The notes beneath the pieces were generated by a model. That model saw only the letters and a list, made by a program, of their open reading frames with translations. It ran no database searches and was not told the origin of the DNA. The position numbers and the translations under genes were made by a program. Shown here in pieces: positions 55,883-64,000 of a stretch of 64,000 nucleotides of DNA. Within the stretch, counting starts at the first letter, position 1. Every line of letters starts with the position of its first letter. Source of the stretch: Chloroflexota bacterium (GTDB taxonomy: Bacteria > Chloroflexota > Anaerolineae > Anaerolineales > UBA4823); the NCBI GenBank assembly GCA_029782365.1, contig JAKOUW010000016.1, forward strand, positions 62,001-126,000, written 5' to 3'.

Positions 55883-55913
55883 TTCTTTTCGAAGCAAAAA
55901 AGGAAGGACAGAG

Positions 55914-56414
55914 ATGCCGAACGATGTGTTTCGAGCTAATGACGCCGTGCTTGTGCTAGGCGTCGATGATACCAGTTCCCCCGAGGGAAAAGCCGCTGAC
56001 GCGCTCGTCTCCCAATATGATCTGAGCAACGTGGTTGGGCGCTTGCGCGATGTCAGCCTTGCGATTGCAACCGATCTGCAGCCTTTTTATGAAATTGGGC
56101 GCCGCTATCCCACGCACCTACGTCCTGGGATCGTGCATGTTTCTGGCACAGCGGACCGGGCGCATGTCAACGGAGCCCTGCTGCGCCTGCTGATGGGCGA
56201 TGGAGCAGTCAGCCCGCCCAGCGCCCCGAACTTCGTGCAGCCATCATTTAACATCATCGCCACCCTCACCAATCCAGCCCTGCCCGACCAGTTTACCAAG
56301 GTAACAATTTTTGGCGTGAAGTTCGAAGCCTGGAGCTACCATATCCCGATGGAAGATTTCGTCATGGAATCGGTCAAATTCCAGGCAATGCGCCTGGCTT
56401 TTGAAGAAGCTTGA
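55914..56414 (+). CDS. tail tube-like protein
   Basis: A 166-aa protein directly after the sheath gene, the normal place of the inner tube. Late in the chain, VTIFGVKFEAWSYHIPMEDFVMES has the Gly-Val-x-Phe and acidic stretch found in myophage tube subunits, and the N-terminal part is beta-rich. It is not the gp19-like tube of most described injection systems, judging by sequence appearance. Assigned by position and motif; ribosome site AAGGA precedes the ATG. Confidence 0.7.
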   Translation: MPNDVFRANDAVLVLGVDDTSSPEGKAADALVSQYDLSNVVGRLRDVSLAIATDLQPFYEIGRRYPTHLRPGIVHVSGTADRAHVNGALLRLLMGDGAVSPPSAPNFVQPSFNIIATLTNPALPDQFTKVTIFGVKFEAWSYHIPMEDFVMESVKFQAMRLAFEEA

Positions 56415-56428
56415 GTCAGGAGAAATAA

Positions 56429-57016
56429 GTGGAATCTGGCGCTCTTGGCCCGACTAAGCTTCTGCAGGCAGAGGATTTGTTAGCTGGCAGCAAAGCAATT
56501 TTTGATATCGAAATCCCGCCAGCTGTACTCTCTCCATCTTCCAACCCTTCCCCCGCTCCTGACCACAAAGCGCCGGAGAAGTTGGGGTCTGCATGGAATG
56601 GGGTCAGGGTTGGCTGTGTGCGCTTGCGCCCACTCAACGTGGCGACGCTTTCGCTGATCTCCCGCGCCTCGCGCGAGAACCCTGAGCTGGTGCCTCTTTT
56701 GATGGTCAAAGAAGCCCTGGTTGAGCCTGCCTTGAGCCTGGAGCAAGTGCGCCAACTGCACCTGGGGCTGGTTTATTATCTTGTTGCCCAGGTCAACCAG
56801 ATTTCCGGTTTGAGCGCTGAGGGCGAAATCCTAAGTCAGCAAGCTGCCAGCTCCCCCTTGGGGCAAACCCATTTGCTGCTCGCCCAGCATTTCGGCTGGA
56901 CTCCGGAGCAGGTCAGCCAGCTCACGCCTGGACAGGTGGCCGTGTACCTGGCCGGCATTGAGCGCCTGCTCAATTTGCGCCCTAATCCGTCCAACGGCGA
57001 GGAGGTACGCAGGTGA
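56429..57016 (+). CDS. putative tail assembly chaperone-like protein
   Basis: A 195-aa protein, GTG start preceded by AGGAG. Residues ~60-110 contain a conserved-looking helical region (LEQVRQLHLGLVYYLVAQVN), and the C-terminus has HFGWTPEQVSQLTPGQVAVYL, resembling small proteins encoded between tube and tape-measure genes in tail clusters. Such proteins chaperone the tape measure. The first 45 residues are Pro/Ser-rich. Assigned by position; overlap GTGA joins it to the next gene. Confidence moderate. Confidence 0.5.
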   Translation: MESGALGPTKLLQAEDLLAGSKAIFDIEIPPAVLSPSSNPSPAPDHKAPEKLGSAWNGVRVGCVRLRPLNVATLSLISRASRENPELVPLLMVKEALVEPALSLEQVRQLHLGLVYYLVAQVNQISGLSAEGEILSQQAASSPLGQTHLLLAQHFGWTPEQVSQLTPGQVAVYLAGIERLLNLRPNPSNGEEVRR

Positions 57017-58083
57017 GCGCCATCGCGATTCTCCCCGACCCCACTGCTGCTTTACAGCGAATGGGCGGGCGCATGCTGCGCCTGCAGGTAAGCCTCTTCC
57101 AGCCGGCCTGGCTGACCGCTTGGGATAATTCCTCGAATCTGGCAACCGAACTTTTCAATGATCCTCTGCAACATCTACAGGAAGAGTTGGCTTCCCAAGT
57201 CCGGCAGGTGAACCGGTCTGCCTCTGCTATTCAAGAAACAGCGCCTTTACGCAGTGCAGCATCCCTTTCATCTACAAATTATCTAGTCGGCCTGGTGGAC
57301 CGTCCTCGCTCTGGCTCATCGGATTCCGGCTTATCAGACCAGCCGCTCCCTGGACAGGTCAAACGGCTGCTCTTCGATCCGACCAGGCAGCGTCAACTTC
57401 AACCTGGCAAGGCGCCTGGCACGCTGAATCCAGAGATGTTTCTTGCAGCGGATACAAGCTGGCAGGCGGAAGCCAATGGTTTAGTCGACAGCTCATCTAA
57501 ACTGCCTGTAAGACGACTGGATACATCTCCCGCCGTCAGCCTGGGGAGCGTTACTGCTCGCGATGGCTTCATTACGCCTGTCCCGGCCAATCCGGCAGCT
57601 CAACGCTTGTCCGTTTCTGGTAAGACCGGCCAACCGCAGAAAGCCGTAACCATTACAGCAGAACGCTGGCCTGAAGGCTCCACTCTTCTGCCTGGTTCGC
57701 GGCCCGCCCCGGATGCTCGTGAATCGGCGGCTGAGGACTCTGCCGCCGTTGCGAACGAGTCAACTCGTATTACACACTTATCAACCGATCCTGCCCGTCT
57801 GGTGGCCGTGCTTAACCGCCACCTCACTCCCCAAACGCCTGAAAATATGGACTTACCTCCTCGTTGGGCCCAGGAAAATTCACCGGAGGTCTCCTCCCCC
57901 AGGTCAGCGCCAGCCGCATCGAACACCAACCAGCCACAGTCCTTGCATGATTCCCACTCGCCAGATTTCGAGGAGGAACCGCTAGAGGCGCAGGTGGAGC
58001 GTCTGGCTGGCGAGCAGTTAGCTCGTTGGATGGAAGATCTGGAACTGGCATATTTGCGCATGTACGGCGCTTCAGGAAAATGA
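57013..58083 (+). CDS. Ser/Pro/Ala-rich, largely disordered protein of the tail-like cluster
   Basis: A 356-aa protein, GTG start with GGAGG seven bases upstream, overlapping the previous gene by four bases. Residues ~1-70 are helical and hydrophobic-patterned, ~70-300 are rich in Ser, Pro, Ala and Gln with no fold pattern, and ~310-350 form a charged helix (EEEPLEAQVERLAGEQLARWMEDLELAYL). No known family recognised. It could be a scaffold, a tail-length or loading factor, or a structural linker in the baseplate. Very little can be said beyond its strict place in the operon. Confidence 0.6.
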   Translation: MSAIAILPDPTAALQRMGGRMLRLQVSLFQPAWLTAWDNSSNLATELFNDPLQHLQEELASQVRQVNRSASAIQETAPLRSAASLSSTNYLVGLVDRPRSGSSDSGLSDQPLPGQVKRLLFDPTRQRQLQPGKAPGTLNPEMFLAADTSWQAEANGLVDSSSKLPVRRLDTSPAVSLGSVTARDGFITPVPANPAAQRLSVSGKTGQPQKAVTITAERWPEGSTLLPGSRPAPDARESAAEDSAAVANESTRITHLSTDPARLVAVLNRHLTPQTPENMDLPPRWAQENSPEVSSPRSAPAASNTNQPQSLHDSHSPDFEEEPLEAQVERLAGEQLARWMEDLELAYLRMYGASGK

Positions 58084-58086
58084 TCC

Positions 58087-58692
58087 ATGACCATTGAGTT
58101 GGGCGACCTCTCCCTGGATCATCTGACCCATATTCAGGTGCACGAACAGGCGCGCATCGCCCGCCACCCGGTGCCGGGGATGAGCGGCGATCTTTCCCAG
58201 GCTCTTGGACGCCCTTCGGTAGAGATTATCTTCCAGGGCATTTTCTACGGCGAAAACGCGCTGGATAACCTGGGCAAGCTGCGCAGCGCCTATCTCGATA
58301 GCAGTCCGTTGGATTTCTTCACAGAGACGGTTGGCGAGGGCTACTTCACGCAGGTGTTGATCACTCGCCTGGATGTGGCTCAGCGCGCTGGCCGGCTGGA
58401 CGAGTTTGATTACCACTGTCACGTGGTTGAATATGTCGAGCCGCCTGAGCCTGTCCTGGCCGCGCCTCCCGGACTGGGCGATCTGGATCTTGGCTTGCTG
58501 GATGAAGCTACAGCTTTCATCGACGATGTCCAAAACGCCCTCGAACAGGTCTCGAGCTTGACTGATCTACTGGCAGGCGCCCAGGATTTCGGCAATCCCA
58601 CCTCACGCTTGCCTGGGATGCTCGATCAATTCACTTCTCTCACTGGCCCTGGCGCAGGGACATTGAACAATCTGCTTTCGCTCTTCTCATAA
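58087..58692 (+). CDS. phage DNA-circulation/baseplate-like protein
   Basis: A 201-aa protein. Residues ~30-115 carry GRPSVEIIFQGIFYGENAL and ITRLDVAQRAGRLDEFDYHCHVVEY, the style of the N-terminal domain of tail proteins in the DNA-circularisation (Mu gpN-like) family that connect tube and baseplate. The remaining ~85 residues are helical and hydrophobic, with no match recognised. It lies three bases after the previous stop and three before the next start, so it is co-translated. The identity is by appearance and should be tested. Confidence 0.5.
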   Translation: MTIELGDLSLDHLTHIQVHEQARIARHPVPGMSGDLSQALGRPSVEIIFQGIFYGENALDNLGKLRSAYLDSSPLDFFTETVGEGYFTQVLITRLDVAQRAGRLDEFDYHCHVVEYVEPPEPVLAAPPGLGDLDLGLLDEATAFIDDVQNALEQVSSLTDLLAGAQDFGNPTSRLPGMLDQFTSLTGPGAGTLNNLLSLFS

Positions 58693-58695
58693 ACG

Positions 58696-61600
58696 ATGAC
58701 CGGAATCAGCGCTAGCATTCCCGATATTACTCCCCTGCTTAACCAGAGCGGAAGCCTGCAAGGCAATTTGTCTGGCCTGCTTAACCAACTCGGCGGGCTC
58801 GATCCGCGAAATTCCAGCTCTCCGTTGGCATCAATCAATACCGTGTTTAATGATCTCCAATCACACGCCAACATCGATATTGGCCCGCTGGCGAACGGGC
58901 TGCCCAATGCTCTACACGCCGTTCAGAACGCACTGCCCGAAAATGTGCTCTCTTCGCTGGAAAACTTCGACCAGGCCTACCAGGGTATCCGCAATCAACT
59001 GCAGGGCAGCCCATTAGCGCAGGCAGTAGCCTCGGGCAGCTCACTGCAAGACGTTGGTCTGGCGGTGATCGCCGAAGCGCGTTCGCTGTTCGACCAGCGC
59101 CTGTCCAGCCTGACGGGCGGGATGGTTGACTCGGACTCCCTGACCGCACTGCAGGCGTATCTCACCTCTTTGCAGCAGTTCGGCGCCGATTTTCCCGCTC
59201 ACCAGGCCGAATTTTTGCCCTTCCTCACCCAGCATCTGTTGGGTGTCGCTCCGGATGTGCTGGCCGCTCCCCTGGCGCACGTGCAGTCTTCCCTGGCCGT
59301 GCTGGCGCCCCTGCAGGCCAATGCCCTGGCAGCCTCTTTGCACCCGCAAATGCAGGCGGTAATGAGCGCTTTCTCAAGCCTGCAAAGTACGGCTCTGTCG
59401 ATGGATCCGGCGGACGCCGCCGGTTATGTCACTTTGCAGGCCCAATTGGACGCTCTGCAAAGCGCGAACAACCTGGTTTTCAATGCGCTGGATGGTTTTT
59501 ATCAGCAGCTCAGCGGCCTGATCGCCGCACATGCCTGGGACAGCATCTTTTCGGGTTATGTCAGCCTGCTGCAGGCGATCAGCTTCGACGAAGTGTTCAG
59601 CGTGGATGACCTGATCAACACGCTCGTCTCCTTGCTGGAAGAACAGCTTTCGCACATCCAGACAGCCTTTTCAGCCGATGATTTGCGCCTGCGCCTGGAG
59701 GCTTTGAACCAGTCGGTGCACGATGCCATCTTCAGCTCACCATTGGGGCAGATTCGCAGCACGATCCAGGGTTTTTTGGACCAGATTCGCCAGGCGATTG
59801 AGGGCATCCCTACCGAGTTCATCCAGGAAACGGTGGATGGGCTGTTCGCACGTATCCAATCCGAATTAGAAGGCCTGGGCATCACCCAGGTGCGAGACCA
59901 GATCGCCCAGGCCTTCCAGGAGTTGGAGACGTTCATCAACAGCAATATCAATGATGCCTTATCGACCAATGTGCAAGATGCCCTGGCGCCCCTGGTGCAG
60001 CAAGTGCAGAACCTGCCGATTGCCGATTTGATCAACCAGCTCACATCCACGATTGCCGAGCTGCAGGGCGTCATCGACCAGCTCGAAACGGCAGTCAATG
60101 ACCAATTGGCTGATTTGAACAGCTTGTTAGACTCATTAAATGGCCTGTCCTTCACGCCGGTCAGCGATGAAGTGATTGCTGAGATCGATGAATTGAAATC
60201 TCGCCTGGAACAGATCAATCCCGATGCGCTGTCGGACGCCGAAAAGTTGGCCATCTCCGCCGGCCTGGCAGTGCTCCAGGCGATTGACCTGGAAGGCACG
60301 GTGATCAATGGCATGAAGACGGGTTATCACGCCGCCGAACATGAGATCAAAGGTTTGCTCGACCAGCTCAATGCTGCCCTGGAGCAGATCAGCGGCAAAT
60401 TCACTGTTTTCAGTCCTCAGCAGCTGCTCAGCCCGGTGAACGACCTGCTCGACCAGGCTTCGAATTTGGTCGCCAGCTTGAACGGCGAACACCTGCTGGG
60501 TTTCCTGTATGACCTGGTCGACCAGCTCAAGCAAGCTATGCAGGCCCTCGACCCGGGACGCATCCTCGACCCGCTTCAGCCGCTGTATGCGGAAATCACC
60601 GCTGCTGTTAATCGGCTGCGGCCCGACCAGTGGGTGGCGCCCCTAGAAGCGCTCTACGCAGAAGTGGATCATCTGATTGATTTGATCGATGTCACCCCTC
60701 TGTTGGACGAACTGAACAACCTGGAAACGCAGTTGTTCGCCAGCGTGCGCACCACTATTCTGAACGCCCTGGAAGGTCTCAACCTGCCTGAACCGTTGGG
60801 CAGTTTCTACAACCAACTCAAACCGGTGTTTGAGTTGGTTACCGAAGCCGTTTTTGGCGATCCGAACACGCAGTTAAGCCAGCTCAGCCTCGAAATCCGC
60901 AATCGGGTGGATTTAACAAGCTTGTTTGCGCCGTTGGACGCGGCTTTTATGCAGTTGGTGGGATTGCTAGAGAAGATACCGGCGAACGATTTGACCACAG
61001 TCATGGAGACAATCCGCCAGACCATCGGCATCGGTTTGCAGACGCTCGACCCGCAGGCTGTTCTGAACGGGCTGCGCTCAGGTTACAGCGCCTTGCTTGA
61101 GCTTGCTCCAACCAGCCTGGTGAGTGTATCGAAGAACTTGCCTGCTCTCAAGCTGGCCTTTAACACGCACGTCAGCACAGCCCCAGCCGAACGCCAGGGG
61201 GATGTGCAGGCTGTTTCTGCCAAATTTGACCTTTTGATCAATGCCACTTCGCCTGGCGTCAGCGGCGGCCAAATAGCCCAGCTCGTGCAAGATCACGCCA
61301 ACTGCCTGGCGGCGCTGCGCGGGCGGATAAATGCCCTCGACAGCTCCAGCGCTCAGGAGAGCTATGCTCGCCTGAAGCGCGGGCTGGATAAACTTCTGCC
61401 CGATTTCCTGCGCCAGCCCCAATCCCTGACATATGACGCCATTTTGGGCGGGATCAACGCCATGCGCCCATCTTCCAAAGCGCAGTTGGTGGAAAATGCC
61501 CTGGCGCGCTTCCTTCAACACGTCCAGCCTTTTGCCGATGCTCTGGAGCCAGCCATTAACACATTCTTTGGCACCCTGCGTGAGCTGATGCGCCTGATCA

Positions 61601-62118
61601 ACCCTCTCGATGTGCGAGATGCGGTTGCGGCGATTTACACAGAAGTCAAGAACAAGCTGCATGTCATCGACCCGGCTTCTTTGCGCCAGCACTTCGAAGA
61701 TCTGCTGGCAGCCCTGACAGCGCCTCTGCAAGCGGTGGACCCTGCCCAGCTCAAAGCGCAGTTGAATGCTGTTTTCAACTCTGCCGTCAGTGCCCTGACT
61801 GGCAAAGTCAGTGGTATTCTGGATGATCTGGTAGCGGCGGTGGATGCCATGCTGGGCAATATTGTCGCCGCCTTTCAAAATTTGATCACCCAGGTGCGCG
61901 CCGCGATTGACGATTTGTTAGCCGGTTTGCAGGGCGTGCTCGACCGGCTGGAAGCCCTTGTGTTCGTCGAGATTTTAACCCGCTTGGGACAGGCCATTGA
62001 TAACCTGGGAATGAGTTTTGACGGTGAGTTGGACCGGGTGCGCAATGCCTTTGACGATATGCTGGCGGCGATTCCTCAATTGGGCGGCGTCAGCCTGAGC
62101 GCCGGGATTTCGATATAG
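58696..62118 (+). CDS. 1140-aa helical protein, candidate tape measure
   Basis: A very long, largely alpha-helical protein rich in Leu, Gln, Ala, Asn and Asp, with repeated amphipathic stretches such as LIDLIDVTPLLDELNNLETQL-like segments and Gly/Pro breaks. No transmembrane segment and no catalytic motif is evident. In contractile particles a tape-measure protein of such length and helicity sets tube length; at 0.15 nm per residue 1140 residues would give ~170 nm. It follows the tail genes and precedes the RHS gene by eight bases. Alternatives: a scaffold or a spike-associated fibre. No relative recognised. Confidence 0.62.
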   Translation: MTGISASIPDITPLLNQSGSLQGNLSGLLNQLGGLDPRNSSSPLASINTVFNDLQSHANIDIGPLANGLPNALHAVQNALPENVLSSLENFDQAYQGIRNQLQGSPLAQAVASGSSLQDVGLAVIAEARSLFDQRLSSLTGGMVDSDSLTALQAYLTSLQQFGADFPAHQAEFLPFLTQHLLGVAPDVLAAPLAHVQSSLAVLAPLQANALAASLHPQMQAVMSAFSSLQSTALSMDPADAAGYVTLQAQLDALQSANNLVFNALDGFYQQLSGLIAAHAWDSIFSGYVSLLQAISFDEVFSVDDLINTLVSLLEEQLSHIQTAFSADDLRLRLEALNQSVHDAIFSSPLGQIRSTIQGFLDQIRQAIEGIPTEFIQETVDGLFARIQSELEGLGITQVRDQIAQAFQELETFINSNINDALSTNVQDALAPLVQQVQNLPIADLINQLTSTIAELQGVIDQLETAVNDQLADLNSLLDSLNGLSFTPVSDEVIAEIDELKSRLEQINPDALSDAEKLAISAGLAVLQAIDLEGTVINGMKTGYHAAEHEIKGLLDQLNAALEQISGKFTVFSPQQLLSPVNDLLDQASNLVASLNGEHLLGFLYDLVDQLKQAMQALDPGRILDPLQPLYAEITAAVNRLRPDQWVAPLEALYAEVDHLIDLIDVTPLLDELNNLETQLFASVRTTILNALEGLNLPEPLGSFYNQLKPVFELVTEAVFGDPNTQLSQLSLEIRNRVDLTSLFAPLDAAFMQLVGLLEKIPANDLTTVMETIRQTIGIGLQTLDPQAVLNGLRSGYSALLELAPTSLVSVSKNLPALKLAFNTHVSTAPAERQGDVQAVSAKFDLLINATSPGVSGGQIAQLVQDHANCLAALRGRINALDSSSAQESYARLKRGLDKLLPDFLRQPQSLTYDAILGGINAMRPSSKAQLVENALARFLQHVQPFADALEPAINTFFGTLRELMRLINPLDVRDAVAAIYTEVKNKLHVIDPASLRQHFEDLLAALTAPLQAVDPAQLKAQLNAVFNSAVSALTGKVSGILDDLVAAVDAMLGNIVAAFQNLITQVRAAIDDLLAGLQGVLDRLEALVFVEILTRLGQAIDNLGMSFDGELDRVRNAFDDMLAAIPQLGGVSLSAGISI

Positions 62119-62126
62119 GAGCCTAT

Positions 62127-64000
62127 GTGTACCTGCGCGTGAAACCATCCAACAGCCAACCGGAGCTTCCCGGTATTCATGGCCACAGCTTGGACCTACC
62201 GGCGCAGGTTCGTGGGTCTTGGCCTTCGGATGCAGAGCGACTGGAAGCGCAAAAGCGGTTGGAAGCCTGGCTTGAGCAGGAGCGCAGCCGCCGGACGCTG
62301 AGCGGGTCAGACGGACGCATCGACGTGGTGCAGGAGAATCTGGACGGATTTCCATCTTGCCAGTATCGCTACAACCAGCAGGGAGACCTGGTCGAAATTA
62401 TTGAGGCCGATGGCCGCCGGACAGGTTACGAATATGATGATCAGCGCCGGCTGGTCTGCGTTCGATTCTGTGATGGCGGGGCGGCTTTTTACCGCTACTG
62501 CGGCAGTCGGTTGGTGGAAGTGGAAGATCGAGGCCAGGTGCGGCGCTTTACTTTCTCCGCTGAAGGCCTGCTCGACAGGATGGAATTTCTGGACTCGTCT
62601 GCCTTTTTCCGCTACAACGTTCCCCACAGTGCTGCATCGAGTGAAGGCTCTCAACCCGACCAGCCTGCCCGCTTGATCGAAGCGCGTCATGTCAGCGATG
62701 GGCGCCAGGATGTGATTTGCCGCTGGGAATACGATTCCGCCGGGCGTGTGGCTGCCCTCAGCCAGGAGATTGGCGGCGCTGTACTGGCCGCCTCTTTGAC
62801 GTATGATGCCCAGGGGCGCCTGGTAGCCCTGCGTCTCCCCGGATTGAACCAGGCCCTGCGGTATACATGGGATGAGCGCGGCCGGCCTGCCACCATTGCC
62901 CTGGGCGACCTGGAATTGGGCAGCTATCGTTTTGACGATGAGCACAAGCAGACCACCTTGTCGTATGCCAACGGCCTGGTCAACCAGTCGCAGGCCAATT
63001 TGCACGATGGGCGCCCGAAAAGCCTGGCGATCACCCGTGCAGGCGAGGTGGTCCTCCAGCGGAAATTTATGTATGGATTGGGTGGGGAGGTGCTCTCGGA
63101 TGGTCGTTGGGATTACAGCTATGATATCTTGGGACGCCTGATCGCCGCCGCGGCGCTCGGGCAGGCTGAAAAATGGGAATATCAGTATGACGCCCTCGAC
63201 AACCGCACAGCCGGCCCGCGCCAGCCTGGCAGATCGACATGCTACATCCATTATGATGCCCAGGGATGCCTGCTGGAGACCGGCGATCCGCAAGCCGCTG
63301 TTCTTTTCAGACACGATCGCTGGGGAAGGCTGGCCGGGCAGACGGATGCTGCCGCCGGCAGGGAGTGGAGCTACCGCTACGATGGCGCCGGACGCCTGTC
63401 CGAAGCTTTCCAGAACGGGCACCGCTGTGCTCGTTTCACTTATGATTTCAAAGGCCGCCTGGCGCTGGCGGATTATGCTGACTATTCGGAGCGCTATTTT
63501 TACGGTCCTGCCGACGAGCTTTTGGCTGTCACGGATCTCTCCGGACAACCCCAGTATCTCTTCGTGCGCACTCCCCTGGGTGTGCTGGCTGAACTGCACT
63601 TCACATCTTCTGAGGATGGCGCAGTTCCTCGGGTATATTTCCGCCACGATGATCCGCAGGGAAGCGCCTTGCTGCTGAGCGATATGGCTGGCTCAATTGT
63701 GAAACGCTTCGATTATTGCCCCTTCGGAGCGCCGTCGGGTGAGCTGATGCAGGAGTTCGTCCCCTTCTTCCAGGGCCGGCGGTACTGCGCCACCCTCGGT
63801 CTGTATTACTTCGGCGCCCGCTGGTACGATCCCACCTTGGGCCGCTTCCTGACGCCAGACAGCTACACCGGCGCTCCAGATGATGAGCGGCTGGTCAATC
63901 CTTATATTTCCTCCAGCCGCCAGGTGACCCAGCGATTAAGTGTGCTCAACGAATGGCTTAAGCAGCCGCGCCTGCGCAACCGCTATGTCTTTTGCGCCAA
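62127..64000 (+). CDS. RHS-repeat protein, polymorphic-toxin type (3' end outside window)
   Basis: An open frame from a GTG at 62127 (AGGAG six bases upstream) runs to the window edge, 624 complete codons. YD-type repeats such as YDAQGRL, YDSAGRV, YDILGRL and YDGAGRLSEA recur throughout, and the RHS core-associated motif LGLYYFGARWYDP begins at residue 557, followed by GRFLTPDSYTG. No signal peptide is present. In RHS toxins the variable toxin domain follows this motif, so it lies beyond the window. Placed last in the tail-like operon, eight bases after the 1140-aa gene, it is probably the effector loaded into the particle. Confidence 0.88.
   Translation, partial: MYLRVKPSNSQPELPGIHGHSLDLPAQVRGSWPSDAERLEAQKRLEAWLEQERSRRTLSGSDGRIDVVQENLDGFPSCQYRYNQQGDLVEIIEADGRRTGYEYDDQRRLVCVRFCDGGAAFYRYCGSRLVEVEDRGQVRRFTFSAEGLLDRMEFLDSSAFFRYNVPHSAASSEGSQPDQPARLIEARHVSDGRQDVICRWEYDSAGRVAALSQEIGGAVLAASLTYDAQGRLVALRLPGLNQALRYTWDERGRPATIALGDLELGSYRFDDEHKQTTLSYANGLVNQSQANLHDGRPKSLAITRAGEVVLQRKFMYGLGGEVLSDGRWDYSYDILGRLIAAAALGQAEKWEYQYDALDNRTAGPRQPGRSTCYIHYDAQGCLLETGDPQAAVLFRHDRWGRLAGQTDAAAGREWSYRYDGAGRLSEAFQNGHRCARFTYDFKGRLALADYADYSERYFYGPADELLAVTDLSGQPQYLFVRTPLGVLAELHFTSSEDGAVPRVYFRHDDPQGSALLLSDMAGSIVKRFDYCPFGAPSGELMQEFVPFFQGRRYCATLGLYYFGARWYDPTLGRFLTPDSYTGAPDDERLVNPYISSSRQVTQRLSVLNEWLKQPRLRNRYVFCA

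Noticed and set aside
62307..63647. 446-codon minus-strand open frame
   Set aside because: Antisense to the RHS gene; no family-like motif.
53948..64000. Prophage
   Set aside because: No head, terminase, portal or integrase gene seen; not fully excluded because the cluster leaves the window.
1..64000. CRISPR array or insertion sequence
   Set aside because: No regular spaced repeats and no transposase gene seen.

Overview
The window looks like a chromosomal segment of a Gram-negative-type or atypical-envelope heterotroph, most likely a member of the Chloroflexota (Anaerolineae-like). This rests on family content and style: a 935-aa MalT-like LuxR regulator, NarL-type kinase/regulator sets, lipoproteins with Pro/Ala/Thr linkers after the lipobox, paired AI-2E permeases, UroD-like proteins next to sugar ABC systems, and GGAGG ribosome sites. 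No rRNA or marker phylogeny is available, so the assignment is an inference.

Layout. 1-4034: two AI-2E-type permeases followed by two genes broken by in-frame stops (a diacylglycerol-kinase-like gene and a membrane protein gene). 4059-11978: two divergent LacI-type repressors, each with its own promoter and a related tandem operator, then a ribose-type ABC importer (lipoprotein, single-domain ATPase, permease) and two UroD-like proteins: a sugar or small-molecule uptake locus. 12060-30308: mostly ordinary single genes and short operons, namely a GH2 remnant, a transglutaminase-like lipoprotein, an SDR, zinc-ribbon membrane proteins, azlCD, glgA, a rhomboid protease, a nitrilase, NfeD/slipin, a GNAT enzyme, an RNase D-like protein, a beta-CASP nuclease, an alcohol dehydrogenase, an aldo/keto reductase, a B3/4 protein and a GT2. 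30322-31004: tRNA-Ser(CGA) with a clear promoter, then a scar holding Fic and uronate-isomerase-like fragments. 31000-34296: a minus-strand operon of a Gfo/Idh/MocA oxidoreductase, an esterase and a D-threonine-aldolase-like PLP enzyme.

34664-41277 is a signalling block: three response regulators (two receiver-only), a double-PAS NarL-type kinase and a divergent MalT-like STAND regulator. 41523-53636 reads as one long plus-strand programme of envelope functions: a lipoprotein, a MacB-type ATPase fused to a cyclic-nucleotide-binding-like domain, an FtsX permease, an esterase, a second FtsX permease plus ATPase, an M28 peptidase, a degenerate CPBP-like protein and another alpha/beta hydrolase. 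The signalling block immediately upstream and a 22-bp dyad before the lipoprotein suggest regulated expression.

53948-64000 is the most interesting part: a tightly packed operon with a contractile-tail sheath, a tube-like protein, a small assembly-type protein, a disordered protein, a phage-tail/DNA-circulation-like protein, a 1140-aa helical protein that could be a tape measure, and an RHS-repeat protein cut by the window edge. No capsid, portal, terminase or integrase gene is seen, and housekeeping-like genes lie upstream, so this fits an extracellular or cell-attached contractile injection system carrying a polymorphic RHS effector better than a prophage. Only the first part of the cluster is visible.
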